Shown here piece after piece: positions 1-9,949 of a stretch of 64,000 nucleotides of DNA. Source of the DNA: Xanthocytophaga flava (GTDB lineage Bacteria > Bacteroidota > Bacteroidia > Cytophagales > 172606-1); contig JASJOS010000003.1 of assembly GCA_030068525.1 (NCBI GenBank), positions 186,001-250,000 on the forward strand. Reading direction: 5' to 3'. Positions within the stretch are counted from its first letter, which is position 1, and each line of letters begins with the position of its first letter. The notes under the pieces are model-generated. The model was not told the origin of the DNA and searched no databases. It was given only the letters and a program-made list of their open reading frames with translations. A program made the translations under genes and the position numbers.

Positions 1-39
1 GTGTTTTTACTTATACCAGAAATAGCCTTCAAAATATCC

Positions 40-1179
40 TTACAGAGTGCCTCTGAGCTCCTGTTCGCGTTCTATCGCTTCAAACAAGGCTTTAAAGTTT
101 CCTTTCCCAAATGACTTAGCGCCTTTCCGCTGAATAATCTCAAAGAACAAAGTAGGACGTGGTTCTATAGGCTTGGTAAAAATCTGAAGCAGATACCCTT
201 CGTCATCCCGATCTACCAGAATTCCCAGTTCCTTGATTGGTTTCAGGTCTTCGTCAATCTCCCCGACACGATCCAGCAGATCTTCATAGTAACTGGCGGG
301 TACAGAAAGAAACTCTACTCCTCTGCTTTGCAGGGCGGTTACAGTTTCAATGATATTATTTGTAGCTACTGCAATATGCTGGATGCCTGGTCCATGATAA
401 AAATCCAGGTACTCTTCTACTTGTGATTTCTTTTTTCCTTCGGCAGGTTCATTTACCGGAAACTTAATTCGTCCGTTTCCATTACTCATCACCTTACTCA
501 TCAGGGCGGTGTATTCGGTAGAAATGTCTTTGTCATCAAAGGAGACCAACTGCGTAAAACCCATCACCCTGGCATAAAACTCTACCCACTTGTTCATCTC
601 ATTCCAACCTACATTGCAAACCATATGATCTACATACTCCAGTCCCAGTGGAGAGGGATTATAGCTTGACTCCCATTTGACAAAACCTGGTAAGAAAGTA
701 CCCTGATAGTTTTTCCTTTCTATAAATAAATAGGTTGTATCGCCAAACACCTTAATGCCACTCTTCTTTGTCTCTCCAAACTCATCTTTTTGAGTAATAG
801 GCTCTATATACGGTATAGCACCCCGCTTCACCGTTTCCTGAAATGACTTTTCGGCATCATCTACCCATAAAGCCACTGATTTCACTCCATCGCCATGATC
901 ATCAATGTGTTTTCCTATAAGAGTCCCGGGTTTTAATGGAGACGTCAATACCAGTCGGATTTTTCCTTGTTGTACTACATAACTCTCACAGTCTTTTGAT
1001 CCGGTAGAGAGGCCTGCATAGGCTAATGACTGAAATCCAAAAGCTGTTTTATAAAAATGTGCAGCCTGTTTTGAGTTGCTAACATACAGCTCAATATAGT
1101 CGGTACCATTGAGAGGCAGAAAGTCTTCTGCATCCGGAAAAATCTTCTCAGTAGCAGGAGAAGTTACTGAAACATCCAT
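40..1179 (-). CDS. hppD: 4-hydroxyphenylpyruvate dioxygenase
   Basis: Converts 4-hydroxyphenylpyruvate to homogentisate in cytosolic tyrosine catabolism, using non-haem Fe(II). The 379-residue protein has the usual two vicinal-oxygen-chelate halves: an N-terminal one (about 25-155) and a catalytic one (about 178-350). The iron ligands fit His185 (YVDHMV), His268 (GIQHIA) and Glu347 (LFFEII), and the C-terminal helix FGKGNFKALFEAIE that closes the active site is intact. It lies 41 bp (217 bp from the chosen hmgA start codon in the other direction of transcription) downstream of hmgA on the same strand, so both are probably one operon and successive pathway steps. Length and motifs are typical of bacterial HPPD; the identification is secure. 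Confidence 0.96.
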   Translation of the reverse strand: MDVSVTSPATEKIFPDAEDFLPLNGTDYIELYVSNSKQAAHFYKTAFGFQSLAYAGLSTGSKDCESYVVQQGKIRLVLTSPLKPGTLIGKHIDDHGDGVKSVALWVDDAEKSFQETVKRGAIPYIEPITQKDEFGETKKSGIKVFGDTTYLFIERKNYQGTFLPGFVKWESSYNPSPLGLEYVDHMVCNVGWNEMNKWVEFYARVMGFTQLVSFDDKDISTEYTALMSKVMSNGNGRIKFPVNEPAEGKKKSQVEEYLDFYHGPGIQHIAVATNNIIETVTALQSRGVEFLSVPASYYEDLLDRVGEIDEDLKPIKELGILVDRDDEGYLLQIFTKPIEPRPTLFFEIIQRKGAKSFGKGNFKALFEAIEREQELRGTL

Positions 1180-1220
1180 ACAATTATGATTAGTTTGTTG
1201 ATATAAGTGTCTGATAAAAA

Positions 1221-2396
1221 TCAGTTGATTGCTTCATTCTTACTAAGCCACGACAGGTAATATTTACCATCGTCAAGTTTTAATGCCTCTTCTGTCAGCA
1301 TCAATGGACGAAAGGTATCTACCATCACAGCCAGTTCGTCGGTACGTGTTTTGCCAAGGCTACGCTCCATCGCACCTGGATGCGGCCCATGGGGAATCCC
1401 TCCCGGATGGAGCGTAATATGACCTTGAGCAATATCATTGCGACTCATAAAATCCCCGTCTACATAATACAACACCTCATCTGAATCAATGTTGCTATGA
1501 TTATAGGGTGCAGGAACCGCCTTGGGGTGATAGTCGTATAATCGCGGACAAAATGAACACACAACAAAGGCACTGGTCTCAAATGTAAGATGTACAGGAG
1601 GTGGCTGATGCACTCTGCCTGTAATAGGTTCAAAATTATGGATCGAAAAGCCCCAGGGATAATTGTATCCATCGTATCCAACCACATCAAACGGATGATA
1701 ACCATACATCAGTTCGTGCAAATATCCTTGTTTCTTTATTTTTAATAGAAAGTCGCCCTTTTCATTATATGTTTCCAGCTGTTCAGGCAGCTTATAATCC
1801 CGTTCACAATACGGGGAATGCTCTAGTAGCTGTCCAAACCAGTTCCGGTATTTCTTGGGAGTATAGATAGGATGATGACTCTCAAGGTAAAGTAACCGAT
1901 TATCTTCTGTAGCAAAGTCAATCTGGTAAATCATTCCTCTGGGAATGATCAGATAGTCACCGTATTCAAAAGAAATATTTCCAAGCATTGTACGTAATAC
2001 TCCACTTCCCTTATGAATGAATAACAGTTCATCGGCATCTGCATTCTTATAGAAATAATCACGTAGCGATTTACGGGGAGCGGCCAATCCAAAAATCAGA
2101 TCCGTATTGACCAGCAGTGGTACTCGTGACTCAAGGAAATCATCAGCAGGCGGCACCTGAAATCCAATCAGTTTACGGGCTTTCATATTACGGTCCACTG
2201 CCACCTTAGGGGTAATATCCTTTGACTCTCCTACCTGTTTGACCTGTGTGGGACGATGCAGATGATAGAGCAAGGAAGACATACCTTCAAACCCTACAGT
2301 CCCAAATAATTCTTCATAGTACAATCCTCCATCTGGCTTCTCAAACTGTGTATGCCGTTTGGTGGGTAGCTTTCCTAGTTTGTGATAAATAGGCAT
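1221..2396 (-). CDS. hmgA: homogentisate 1,2-dioxygenase
   Basis: Opens the ring of homogentisate to maleylacetoacetate, the step after HppD. It is a cupin-fold Fe(II) dioxygenase. The motif HPGGIPHGPHPG near the C terminus and the segment YNHSNIDSDEVLYYVDG are diagnostic; counting from the longest reading frame (ATG at 2426) the likely iron ligands are His310, Glu317 and His346. I chose the ATG at 2396 because homologues begin MPIYHKLG; the upstream ATG would add ten residues. It is shorter than the 430-445 residues of proteobacterial and animal enzymes, as is common for Bacteroidota versions. It is the first gene of the hmgA-hppD pair. Confidence 0.95.
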   Translation of the reverse strand: MPIYHKLGKLPTKRHTQFEKPDGGLYYEELFGTVGFEGMSSLLYHLHRPTQVKQVGESKDITPKVAVDRNMKARKLIGFQVPPADDFLESRVPLLVNTDLIFGLAAPRKSLRDYFYKNADADELLFIHKGSGVLRTMLGNISFEYGDYLIIPRGMIYQIDFATEDNRLLYLESHHPIYTPKKYRNWFGQLLEHSPYCERDYKLPEQLETYNEKGDFLLKIKKQGYLHELMYGYHPFDVVGYDGYNYPWGFSIHNFEPITGRVHQPPPVHLTFETSAFVVCSFCPRLYDYHPKAVPAPYNHSNIDSDEVLYYVDGDFMSRNDIAQGHITLHPGGIPHGPHPGAMERSLGKTRTDELAVMVDTFRPLMLTEEALKLDDGKYYLSWLSKNEAIN

Positions 2397-2648
2397 AGAA
2401 TCTTTGGTTAAAAGCAATAACTTCAAGAATTCTTCTAAAAATATTTCAATTCAAAACAAAAATAATTATTTTTTCAGATAAATATACCCTATATGGGAGA
2501 ATATTATTTTTCTGGCCAGATTATACCACAGAGAGAATTTTAGTAGATTAGATGCAGTTCAGTACGGGAGAACCTGGAAAAGTAGGAAATCAGTGGAAGA
2601 TTGATGATTGGAACAACAAACTACGGAATATGGATTTATCAAAACAGA

Positions 2649-2685
2649 ACCAGTACCTATACTCTCTAAAAGTACAGGTACTGGT
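2649..2685 (-). terminator. hairpin downstream of the isochorismatase-like gene
   Basis: Perfect 10-bp arms ACCAGTACCT/AGGTACTGGT with a 17-nt loop, followed on the minus strand by a T-rich stretch. It lies 50 bp past the stop of the minus-strand gene at 2734-3381. The rest of the 2427-2733 gap is AT-rich, probably contains the hmgA promoter, and holds no other feature I can support. Confidence 0.6.
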
Positions 2686-2733
2686 AAAAATCACATCCCA
2701 CACTCGGGATGATCATGTTGCGATATAGATATA

Positions 2734-3381
2734 TTAATTATACCCTCTTCCACCTGTAGATTCAACCACCAGCTTTCCTTCCAGCTCTCCAATAAAATCT
2801 ACTCCTTTCATAGGTTGTGAAAACATAGGATAATCTTTCTCACAAGCCATCTTTTGTTCTTCTTCACTTAAGGTAGCGGTGCAATCTGTTAATGTGATTA
2901 CTTCATAACCCAGTTCGTATCCGGTACGCATAGTAGACTCTACACAGCAATTTGTCAAAAATCCAGCCAGGGCGATGGTTTGAATACCCCGACTACGCAG
3001 AATAAAATCCAGATTGGTGCTGACAAATCCATCCAGTCCACGCTTTCCTTCAATGATTATATCTTCTGCCTGAGGCTTTAACACATCTACAATTTCTACT
3101 CCCCATGTCCCTTTACGGAAAGACTTGCTATCTACTACACCCTTCAGAATACCATAGGGTTGACGACGTAATTCGTGGTAGCCATCTGTAAACGAAATAG
3201 GCACATGCACGATCTGTGCCCCCATTTCACGGGCTTTCGTTACCACATTAACAGTATTTGCCAACATATTAGTGGATTGCATCACGCCTTTTACAGCATC
3301 ATGCAGACTTCCGCCCGGACTTGTAAAATCATTTTGGAATTCGATTACAACAACCGCGGTTTTTTCAGGAGTGAGATTCAT
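2734..3381 (-). CDS. isochorismatase-family cysteine hydrolase
   Basis: A 215-residue cytosolic alpha/beta hydrolase of the isochorismatase/nicotinamidase superfamily. The fold is shown by the N-terminal strand VVVIEFQNDF, a central EGKRGLDGF containing Lys113, and the nucleophile loop AGFLTNCCVEST with Cys146. The family triad is normally Asp-Lys-Cys. Here the first position reads Glu14 in place of Asp, a conservative change also known in some subfamilies, so activity is plausible but the substrate cannot be named. It is transcribed alone; the hairpin at 2649-2685 ends it. Confidence 0.85.
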   Translation of the reverse strand: MNLTPEKTAVVVIEFQNDFTSPGGSLHDAVKGVMQSTNMLANTVNVVTKAREMGAQIVHVPISFTDGYHELRRQPYGILKGVVDSKSFRKGTWGVEIVDVLKPQAEDIIIEGKRGLDGFVSTNLDFILRSRGIQTIALAGFLTNCCVESTMRTGYELGYEVITLTDCTATLSEEEQKMACEKDYPMFSQPMKGVDFIGELEGKLVVESTGGRGYN

Positions 3382-3638
3382 AGCAGTAAGGGTTAAGTTA
3401 GATACATAACAAAAACGTTTTAAGTTACCTATTTGTTGAAAAAAATTGATAAAAAATAGTATTAATTTATTGTAAACTGTCTCAATAAATGGAGATGTCT
3501 TTATTTATCAGCTATTCTATTGCATTCTGAATGACAGTGTTACAAACTTATATCTAGTATCAGTTTTGTAAAAACCTGTGTTACCTGTATCAGAATTTAT
3601 CAGTGTAGTCATTACATTTGTACAAATTGTTTACCTGC

Positions 3639-6600
3639 ATGGAAGATCGTTTTCAACTACTGGCTAAGAAATTAAGTGGCGAACTCTACTGGGATAACGC
3701 TATGCGTACCGTTTATGCAACAGATGCATCCGCATATCAGGAAACCCCGTTGGCAGTAGCCCATCCCAAAACCAACCAGGATATACAAACACTCATTCGC
3801 TTTGCGGATGAAAATCAGATTACTCTTATCCCCAGAGCTGCCGGAACATCACTGGCTGGACAAGTGGTAGGAAAGGGACTGGTAGTAGATATATCCAAAC
3901 ATATGACCCGGATACTGGAGATCAACGAAAAGGAACGATGGGTACGTGTACAGCCAGGTGTTATTCGGGACGATTTAAACAAAGTACTATTGCCTTATGG
4001 TTTGTTTTTTGGCCCGGAAACATCTACTGCCAGCAGGGCAATGATTGGTGGCATGGTAGGCAACAACTCCTGTGGCCTTCACTCTATTGTTTGGGGTACT
4101 ACCAGAGATCATCTTCTGGCAGTAAAAGGGTATCTTAGTGATGGATCAGAAGTAGAATTCCGCGAACTGACAGACAAAGAGTTTGAGCAGAAGAAATTCA
4201 ATCCACTCGACTTTGGCGTTTCTAACTTCATTGAACAGATACCTGCCAACCGAAAGTTTGAACACCGTATTTACAATCGGCTGGATCAGCTACTTTCCAA
4301 TACGGAGAACCAAACCGCTATTACCGATAATTTCCCTAAACCTACTATCCGGCGAAGAAATAGCGGGTATGCATTGGATGCATTCCTGCCTTATTATAAA
4401 GGAAGTTCTCCAAACAAATTTAATCTTTCAAAGCTTATTGCAGGATCGGAAGGCACACTAATGTTCCTTACTGAGATCAAACTAAACCTGCTACCCCTTC
4501 CACCAAAAGAAACAGCGATAGTATGCATTCATGCCAACTCCATTGATGAGGCCTTACGCGTGAATCAGCTTGTCATGCAATACCATGCACCTATGGCCTC
4601 TGAACTGGTAGATAAGTATATACTGGATTTTACCAACGGACATCCGGAATACCATAAAAACCGTTTCTTTATTGAAGGAGATCCCCAAGCTATACTGATG
4701 GTAGAATTTATGGAGGAAACTCAGGAAGCCGTAGTACAGAGAGCAGAGAAATTGGTAGCAGACTTGAAACAGGCAGGATTAGGTTACGCCTATCCGGTTA
4801 TCTATGGAGAGCCTACCAAACAAGTCTGGGATGTGAGAAAAGCAGGCCTGGGACTGATACGAAATCTTCCGGGCGATATCCAACCCGTAAATCTGATCGA
4901 AGATTGTGCCGTAGATGTAACGGATCTGCCAGCCTATATACGTGAACTGGAACAACTGCTTCAGCAATACAATCTCACGTACTCCATGTATGCCCATGCA
5001 GGAGCAGGTGAACTACATGTAGAACCGATGATCAATCTCAAGACGACAGAAGGCAATGCACTTTTCAGGGAGATTTTAGCAGAGACAGCTGCGCTGGTAA
5101 AAAAATATGGAGGCGCATTGAGTGGTGAACACGGTGATGGTCGTTTGCGGGGTGAGTTTATCCCTTTTATGATGGGAGATAAAGTATATCAGCTTTTTAA
5201 GGAGGTAAAACGAATCTTTGATCCCAATGGCGTTTTCAATGCAGGCAAGATTGTAGATACCCCTCCTATGAATGCCTTTCTGCGGTATAAGCCCGATCAG
5301 GCCTATGCCAATGTGGACACTGTCTTTAGCTTTAGCCGGCAGGAAAATGTACTTCGTCTTACTGAAAAGTGCAGTGGGTCTGGCGATTGTCGCAAAACGC
5401 ATCTTACAGGAGGGACGATGTGTCCAAGCTACATGGCTACCCGTGATGAAAAAGATACTACCCGTGCCCGTGCCAATAGTCTGCGCGACTTTTTAACCAA
5501 GCTCCCTTCCTCCTATGAAAGATCAGAAGGAGGCAAAGCAGCCTTTATGGATAAGGCTGGACAGGGTGTAGCCCGTCGGGCCAGAGTCGTAAAAGAAGTA
5601 ATGGACTTGTGTCTGAGCTGTAAAGGCTGTAAATCTGAATGCCCATCCAATGTAGATATCGCCAAGCTGAAGGCCGAATTCCTGCAACATTACCATGATG
5701 TAAATGGTATTCCTCTCAGAAGCTGGCTGGTTGGAAACTTTGCCAAACAGATGCAGGTAGCATCTATGACTCCCTGGGTCTATAATACCATCTTTGGTAC
5801 AACAGCCATCCGAAAAATCGCTAATCGGTTTGCAGGTTTTCATCCTGACCGCACAATGCCATTACTAGCTAAAACGCCGTTGAGGAAATGGTATGATGCC
5901 AGGGTACTGGAACAGGCAAGTCATCCTGTCAAAACGAACACATCCAAGATTGTCTATCTGTTTTGTGATGAGTTCACGAACTTCAATGATGTGGAAATTG
6001 GCAAGAAAACCATTTTCTTACTGGAGAAGCTAGGTTACACAGTAATTATCCCGGAACATCATGAAAGTGGCAGGTCCTATCTTTCTAAAGGAATGGTGCG
6101 GGATGCACAAACGTTGGCAGTTAAAAATGTAGAGTTATTAAAAGACCTCATCACAGAAGAGACACCTCTCATTGGTATTGAACCTTCTGCGATCTTAAGC
6201 TTTCGGGATGAATACATTGATCTCGTACCCGAATCCTTACAGCCAATAGCGATAAAACTTGCTCAGAATGCATTGCTGATCGAAGAGTTTTTTGTTCGGG
6301 AAATCAATGCAGGCAATATCCGAAAAGAGCAGTTTAACCAGGAAAAACGCCTGATCAAATTGCATGGACATTGCCATCAGAAAGCACTGGCTTCTGTAGT
6401 TCCGACAAAGAAAATGTTATCACTACCAGCTAACTATGAAGTACAGCTTATTCCTTCGGGTTGCTGTGGCATGGCGGGGTCTTTTGGGTATGAGAGAGAG
6501 CACTATGAGGTGTCTATGAAGATTGGTGAACTGGTTTTATTTCCAACCATTCGTCAGCAACCCGAGGAGGTTATTATCGCCGCACCGGGTACCAGTTGCC

Positions 6601-6674
6601 GGCACCAGATTCATGATGGTACCCATCGCAAGGCACTTCATCCGGTTGAAGTATTATTTGAGGCCTTAGTCTAA
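3639..6674 (+). CDS. FAD-linked oxidase / Fe-S (CCG-domain) oxidoreductase
   Basis: A fused flavin and iron-sulfur 2-hydroxyacid dehydrogenase of the D-lactate/D-2-hydroxyglutarate (YdiJ-like) type, about 1,011 residues. In order it has a PCMH-type FAD-binding domain (PRAAGTSLAGQ, VGNNSCGLHS), a FAD-oxidase C-terminal domain with HGDGRLRGEF, a ferredoxin-like domain (CSGSGDC; CLSCKGCKSECPSNVD), and a C-terminal cysteine-rich domain (GHCHQKAL; CCGMAGSFGYE). It likely oxidises a D-2-hydroxyacid and passes electrons to the quinone pool at the membrane. I chose the ATG at 3639; an in-frame TTG at 3618 is possible but adds only seven atypical residues. Exact substrate is uncertain. Confidence 0.9.
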   Translation: MEDRFQLLAKKLSGELYWDNAMRTVYATDASAYQETPLAVAHPKTNQDIQTLIRFADENQITLIPRAAGTSLAGQVVGKGLVVDISKHMTRILEINEKERWVRVQPGVIRDDLNKVLLPYGLFFGPETSTASRAMIGGMVGNNSCGLHSIVWGTTRDHLLAVKGYLSDGSEVEFRELTDKEFEQKKFNPLDFGVSNFIEQIPANRKFEHRIYNRLDQLLSNTENQTAITDNFPKPTIRRRNSGYALDAFLPYYKGSSPNKFNLSKLIAGSEGTLMFLTEIKLNLLPLPPKETAIVCIHANSIDEALRVNQLVMQYHAPMASELVDKYILDFTNGHPEYHKNRFFIEGDPQAILMVEFMEETQEAVVQRAEKLVADLKQAGLGYAYPVIYGEPTKQVWDVRKAGLGLIRNLPGDIQPVNLIEDCAVDVTDLPAYIRELEQLLQQYNLTYSMYAHAGAGELHVEPMINLKTTEGNALFREILAETAALVKKYGGALSGEHGDGRLRGEFIPFMMGDKVYQLFKEVKRIFDPNGVFNAGKIVDTPPMNAFLRYKPDQAYANVDTVFSFSRQENVLRLTEKCSGSGDCRKTHLTGGTMCPSYMATRDEKDTTRARANSLRDFLTKLPSSYERSEGGKAAFMDKAGQGVARRARVVKEVMDLCLSCKGCKSECPSNVDIAKLKAEFLQHYHDVNGIPLRSWLVGNFAKQMQVASMTPWVYNTIFGTTAIRKIANRFAGFHPDRTMPLLAKTPLRKWYDARVLEQASHPVKTNTSKIVYLFCDEFTNFNDVEIGKKTIFLLEKLGYTVIIPEHHESGRSYLSKGMVRDAQTLAVKNVELLKDLITEETPLIGIEPSAILSFRDEYIDLVPESLQPIAIKLAQNALLIEEFFVREINAGNIRKEQFNQEKRLIKLHGHCHQKALASVVPTKKMLSLPANYEVQLIPSGCCGMAGSFGYEREHYEVSMKIGELVLFPTIRQQPEEVIIAAPGTSCRHQIHDGTHRKALHPVEVLFEALV

Positions 6675-6696
6675 CAGCTATTTTATTATCAACTCT

Positions 6697-7086
6697 ATGC
6701 CATTCCTTTTTCAGGAAGACAAGTTAAAGTTAACACTGGAACATGATGTGCTGCTGGCACTGACAGATGCCATCAAAGATGTAGCCGACAATCTGGACAC
6801 AAACATAGACTATCGGTATGAACACTATGCCACCAAGAGTTCATACACTGAAATTGCTATGTTACGTGACCTGCATTGGCTACATCATCAGTTTACACGC
6901 AAGCTGGAATCGTCCTATCTCAATAACCGAAGGAAGGTAAGCATGAGCCTACCTATAAGCTACCTCTATCTGTTACATAAACAGGTCATCCACAATTTTA
7001 ACAATCACTATCTGCAACAAGCCATTGATCAGGTAGACAAGCTGATTAAATCTTATAAGTTCTCGGACCGCCTTGATTTGCGATAG
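6697..7086 (+). CDS. 129-residue protein with a homologue in the prophage
   Basis: Function not recognised. It begins 22 bp after the oxidoreductase gene and may be co-transcribed with it. The sequence is all-helical and charged, without membrane segments. The prophage gene at 16530-16919 encodes a protein of exactly the same length that aligns without gaps, with about half the positions identical by hand count, including FQED, KLTLE, YTEIA-LRDL, YLLH-Q and IKSY. This establishes it as a real gene and a shared chromosome/phage family. No catalytic motif is visible. Confidence 0.8.
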   Translation: MPFLFQEDKLKLTLEHDVLLALTDAIKDVADNLDTNIDYRYEHYATKSSYTEIAMLRDLHWLHHQFTRKLESSYLNNRRKVSMSLPISYLYLLHKQVIHNFNNHYLQQAIDQVDKLIKSYKFSDRLDLR

Positions 7087-7170
7087 TAGATGGGTTTGTC
7101 TTGTATCTGTAAAATCCGGTTATTTATACCTGCTGACAACTAGTACAAATGCTTCTTTTAAACCTGCAAT

Positions 7171-7716
7171 ATGAATAAAAATCGTAAGTCAATACCTAAA
7201 TGGGCTAGAGTTAGTCTATATTGGCTCTGCATTTATTCTGGCTGGTTCATGCTGATTTTTCAGATAGGGAACTTGGCCTATACAAGGTGGTTAAGAATAC
7301 AATTTACTCTTTTGTTTGCAGTTTGTCCTTACAAAAAATGTCGGGGTTTCTTTTGCATGGAAGATATAGATAGCATCAGAAGTATGATGATCCATGGACT
7401 TACTTTATTGTTATTACCTCTAATTGTGCTGGCATGTTATAAACTGAGTTCAGCCAATAGATGGTTTACCTATTTCAAACAATCCGGCCTATTGATTACA
7501 GGCTACTTACTAGGTGCAGCGATACGGTTATTGATTTTACTGTCTATTCTTAAAGAATATGTACGTCATCCTACTTATGATTTACAGGATTGTTATACAA
7601 GAGACAAAATGATGATTGACGACTTTGGGTTAATTGGAATGCTTACTATGTTTGGGAGTATTGTAGGCTATTACTATTACAAAAGGAGAGAAGCACTAAA
7701 TTTGGAAAATAACTGA
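7171..7716 (+). CDS. multi-pass membrane protein with a homologue in the prophage
   Basis: A 181-residue protein with about four hydrophobic segments (roughly 15-35, 70-90, 105-130, 150-170). Function unknown. It shares its pattern with the prophage protein at 30173-30706: GFFC in the first loop, then L-I-G-L-G--IR-LI, LKE-V, CYT and a final GM--MFG/C segment. The conserved cysteines in GFFC and CYT may pair outside the membrane. It is followed 6 bp later by another small membrane protein. Confidence 0.75.
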   Translation: MNKNRKSIPKWARVSLYWLCIYSGWFMLIFQIGNLAYTRWLRIQFTLLFAVCPYKKCRGFFCMEDIDSIRSMMIHGLTLLLLPLIVLACYKLSSANRWFTYFKQSGLLITGYLLGAAIRLLILLSILKEYVRHPTYDLQDCYTRDKMMIDDFGLIGMLTMFGSIVGYYYYKRREALNLENN

Positions 7717-7722
7717 GTCAGA

Positions 7723-7992
7723 ATGATAGATATGCTATGTCTTTTTGCATTGCCACTAGCTGGCACTTTCTTAATTTACTTGGGATGGAAACTTATCAAA
7801 GATCCTCAAAAAGTCATAGCCTATTGCAGTCGTCTTGTACAGATCAAAAGCGAATCATGGTTGCATGAGCAAATGCAAAAAGACACGTCTTTGATAAAAT
7901 TTAAGATCAAAGGTAGTGTGGCAATCGTAGTGGGTATTCTTTATTGGTTTATCTTTATAATTATTTTTTTTAAACAACTGTCAGGCAAATAA
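7723..7992 (+). CDS. small membrane protein, unknown
   Basis: An 89-residue protein with an N-terminal and a C-terminal hydrophobic helix (about 5-20 and 64-84) separated by a basic stretch. It starts 6 bp after the preceding membrane protein and its last 12 bases overlap the end of the convergent gene at 7981. No known family recognised. Confidence 0.6.
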   Translation: MIDMLCLFALPLAGTFLIYLGWKLIKDPQKVIAYCSRLVQIKSESWLHEQMQKDTSLIKFKIKGSVAIVVGILYWFIFIIIFFKQLSGK

Positions 7993-8556
7993 TCCACCAA
8001 ACCCAAACCAGACAGTGGTCACACCACAATTCTTTGCATACTCCAGAAATCGTTTGAAATTACGTAGATCCTGACCAAAATTATTATCCTTACCTTTATC
8101 GATATCTTCTGTGTCTATTGTAAAATGAGAGAAATAACTATTCTCCTTCGTAGCCATATATTCCGAATAGGTAGATGCCAATGACCAGGGCAAATCTTCG
8201 ACCTGGTTTAACTTTTCGATAAGTTCAGTTACAGTTTGTAACACCTTATCAATGTTATTCTCCAATATCTTCTTGCCTTTTCTGATATCTCTCAGCACTC
8301 CTCTCCGATCACTTTTGGAGACAGCTTCCTCCTCCAAATAGAATTCTATTTCATCTTCTTCTAAATACACATATTGCAACATATGATAGAGAGGAAGTAA
8401 GTCAATACCTGAAATATCTTCAATTTGTTTAAGATCTGAGTTTATATCCCATAGACACATTAGATTGCAAAAGTATCTGCTCAAGCGATGATCTTCCTGT
8501 GTGGGGGCTGTTGGATCCATGAATGGTTTGGTGTGAATAAAAATATCAAGTCCCAT
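7981..8556 (-). CDS. hypothetical protein beginning MGLDIFIH
   Basis: A 191-residue acidic protein without signal or membrane segments. The N terminus MGLDIFIHTK resembles a loosely defined group of small soluble proteins that begin MGLDI-I; no function is known to me. It ends in WFGFGGLFA. It converges with the membrane gene to its left with a 12-bp overlap at the stops. Confidence 0.65.
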   Translation of the reverse strand: MGLDIFIHTKPFMDPTAPTQEDHRLSRYFCNLMCLWDINSDLKQIEDISGIDLLPLYHMLQYVYLEEDEIEFYLEEEAVSKSDRRGVLRDIRKGKKILENNIDKVLQTVTELIEKLNQVEDLPWSLASTYSEYMATKENSYFSHFTIDTEDIDKGKDNNFGQDLRNFKRFLEYAKNCGVTTVWFGFGGLFA

Positions 8557-8593
8557 AGTTTGGTAGTTAATGTTTGAAAATCAAATCTTCCTA

Positions 8594-8956
8594 TCACCTA
8601 AAACCATTAAACATAGATCCACCAGACAACCCAACTATCACAAATAATATAAAGAGTGGGATGAGAACTAATGATTGAGCAAATAAGGATATAGTATAGA
8701 AAACCATCAAGATTATTACTACAGGATGCCACTGTTTTGTTTTTTTCAATAAGATGCTATATGAAACAAACTCAGCAATAAACACAATTATTGAACCGTA
8801 TGAAAAGAATAAATAAGATACCCATTGTTTGAAATAGGGCGATGAAATAATTAGTATGTCCTTTTGCATTGCCCAGTCTATAAACAATGGCAAACAAGTA
8901 AGGCAAACTACTAAAACAGGTATATGCAGAAGTATTACTATATATTTATTGACCAT
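8594..8956 (-). CDS. small multi-pass membrane protein, unknown
   Basis: About 120 residues with four hydrophobic helices and few charges. An ATG at 8974 would add six residues; I prefer 8956 because the next residues form the first helix directly. It lies 37 bp upstream of the 7981-8556 gene on the same strand. Not recognised. Confidence 0.5.
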   Translation of the reverse strand: MVNKYIVILLHIPVLVVCLTCLPLFIDWAMQKDILIISSPYFKQWVSYLFFSYGSIIVFIAEFVSYSILLKKTKQWHPVVIILMVFYTISLFAQSLVLIPLFILFVIVGLSGGSMFNGFR

Positions 8957-9074
8957 AGGACATTTTTGTACCATTAATATGGATGGATCATCAAAGTAAA
9001 TACCAATATCCTAATGAAAATCCTAAACAAGGGATCTGAAACAACAAGAGATACAGACCTTGTCACATTCACAC

Positions 9075-9317
9075 TTAAACCATGCTTCTCCTGTATTCTA
9101 TCACCAACAGGTATTTTAGATCCTGTAAAGTCGTAATAATGAAGGGTAGTAATAGTCCAGTACTCTCCTGCTTACTTAGTTCTGTAAAAAGATAAGTCTC
9201 CTCTTCAACATCCTCATCACGCAAATCCTGATCGACAAAGGCAATCAATTCTTCTCTTTGTGGTGTATTCTTTGTGAGAAAACCTTTTAGAATTTCTTTT
9301 CGTGGACTTTGACTCAT
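9075..9317 (-). CDS. small hypothetical protein
   Basis: An 80-residue charged protein (MSQSPRKEIL start) with a C-terminal hydrophobic stretch. There is no recognisable domain. It is the last gene before a 600-bp AT-rich gap. Coding status is likely but not certain because no homologue can be checked here. Confidence 0.45.
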   Translation of the reverse strand: MSQSPRKEILKGFLTKNTPQREELIAFVDQDLRDEDVEEETYLFTELSKQESTGLLLPFIITTLQDLKYLLVIEYRRSMV

Positions 9318-9647
9318 ACTGTATATAGTCTAGCTGTCTAATGCTATTTATAATGGAATTGAACACAAAGTAAATAAATACTCTCTGACTCAATTTGAAG
9401 GCTTTCCTTAAAAGTAATAGACTTATTAGATAATCTGCTATGATAAAAGTCCCATTGATACCGTTTGAGCAAAACCCTTTTAAAACCACTTTCGTCAACT
9501 GTGTAATATGTAACCCTGTAAATGAGCTGACGAGCATTATTTATAATGAATTAACCCTTTACAGATGGATAAGAGATATTCTAAAATTTGTACTATAGAA
9601 AGACACAATAAGTTTATGACGAATTAAAGATTTTTTTACTCTTACTT

Positions 9648-9679
9648 ATAACATAATTCTCACATAACATAATTCTCAC
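9648..9679. repeat. two tandem copies of a 16-bp unit
   Basis: ATAACATAATTCTCAC occurs twice without a gap. It sits in the AT-rich 9318-9949 spacer upstream of the secreted protein gene. The rest of this spacer, including the 400 bases nearest the gene, is very AT-rich and presumably holds the promoter; I see no gene in it. Confidence 0.8.
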
Positions 9680-9949
9680 AACTAGATCAGTTGATTATTG
9701 CATTATTGATCTTCGATTTATATAAGAAAGTATATGTCTAATTCCACTTTTCATTAAATAATTCGAAAATCAATATGTAAAAACAGACGAATAAATACAT
9801 TAAAAAACACTTATAACAAAAAATAATTTACTACACATTTAAAACATATTACAAATTAAATTTTCAAATGAATACTTATTATATATTTATATTCTCTATT
9901 ATTGTCATTTATAAATCTTTCAACTTAAACTTATTAAATTTAAACGTTT

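Noticed and set aside
9217..9537. 106-codon minus frame overlapping the 80-residue gene
   Set aside because: It overlaps a better supported frame and has no protein-like pattern.
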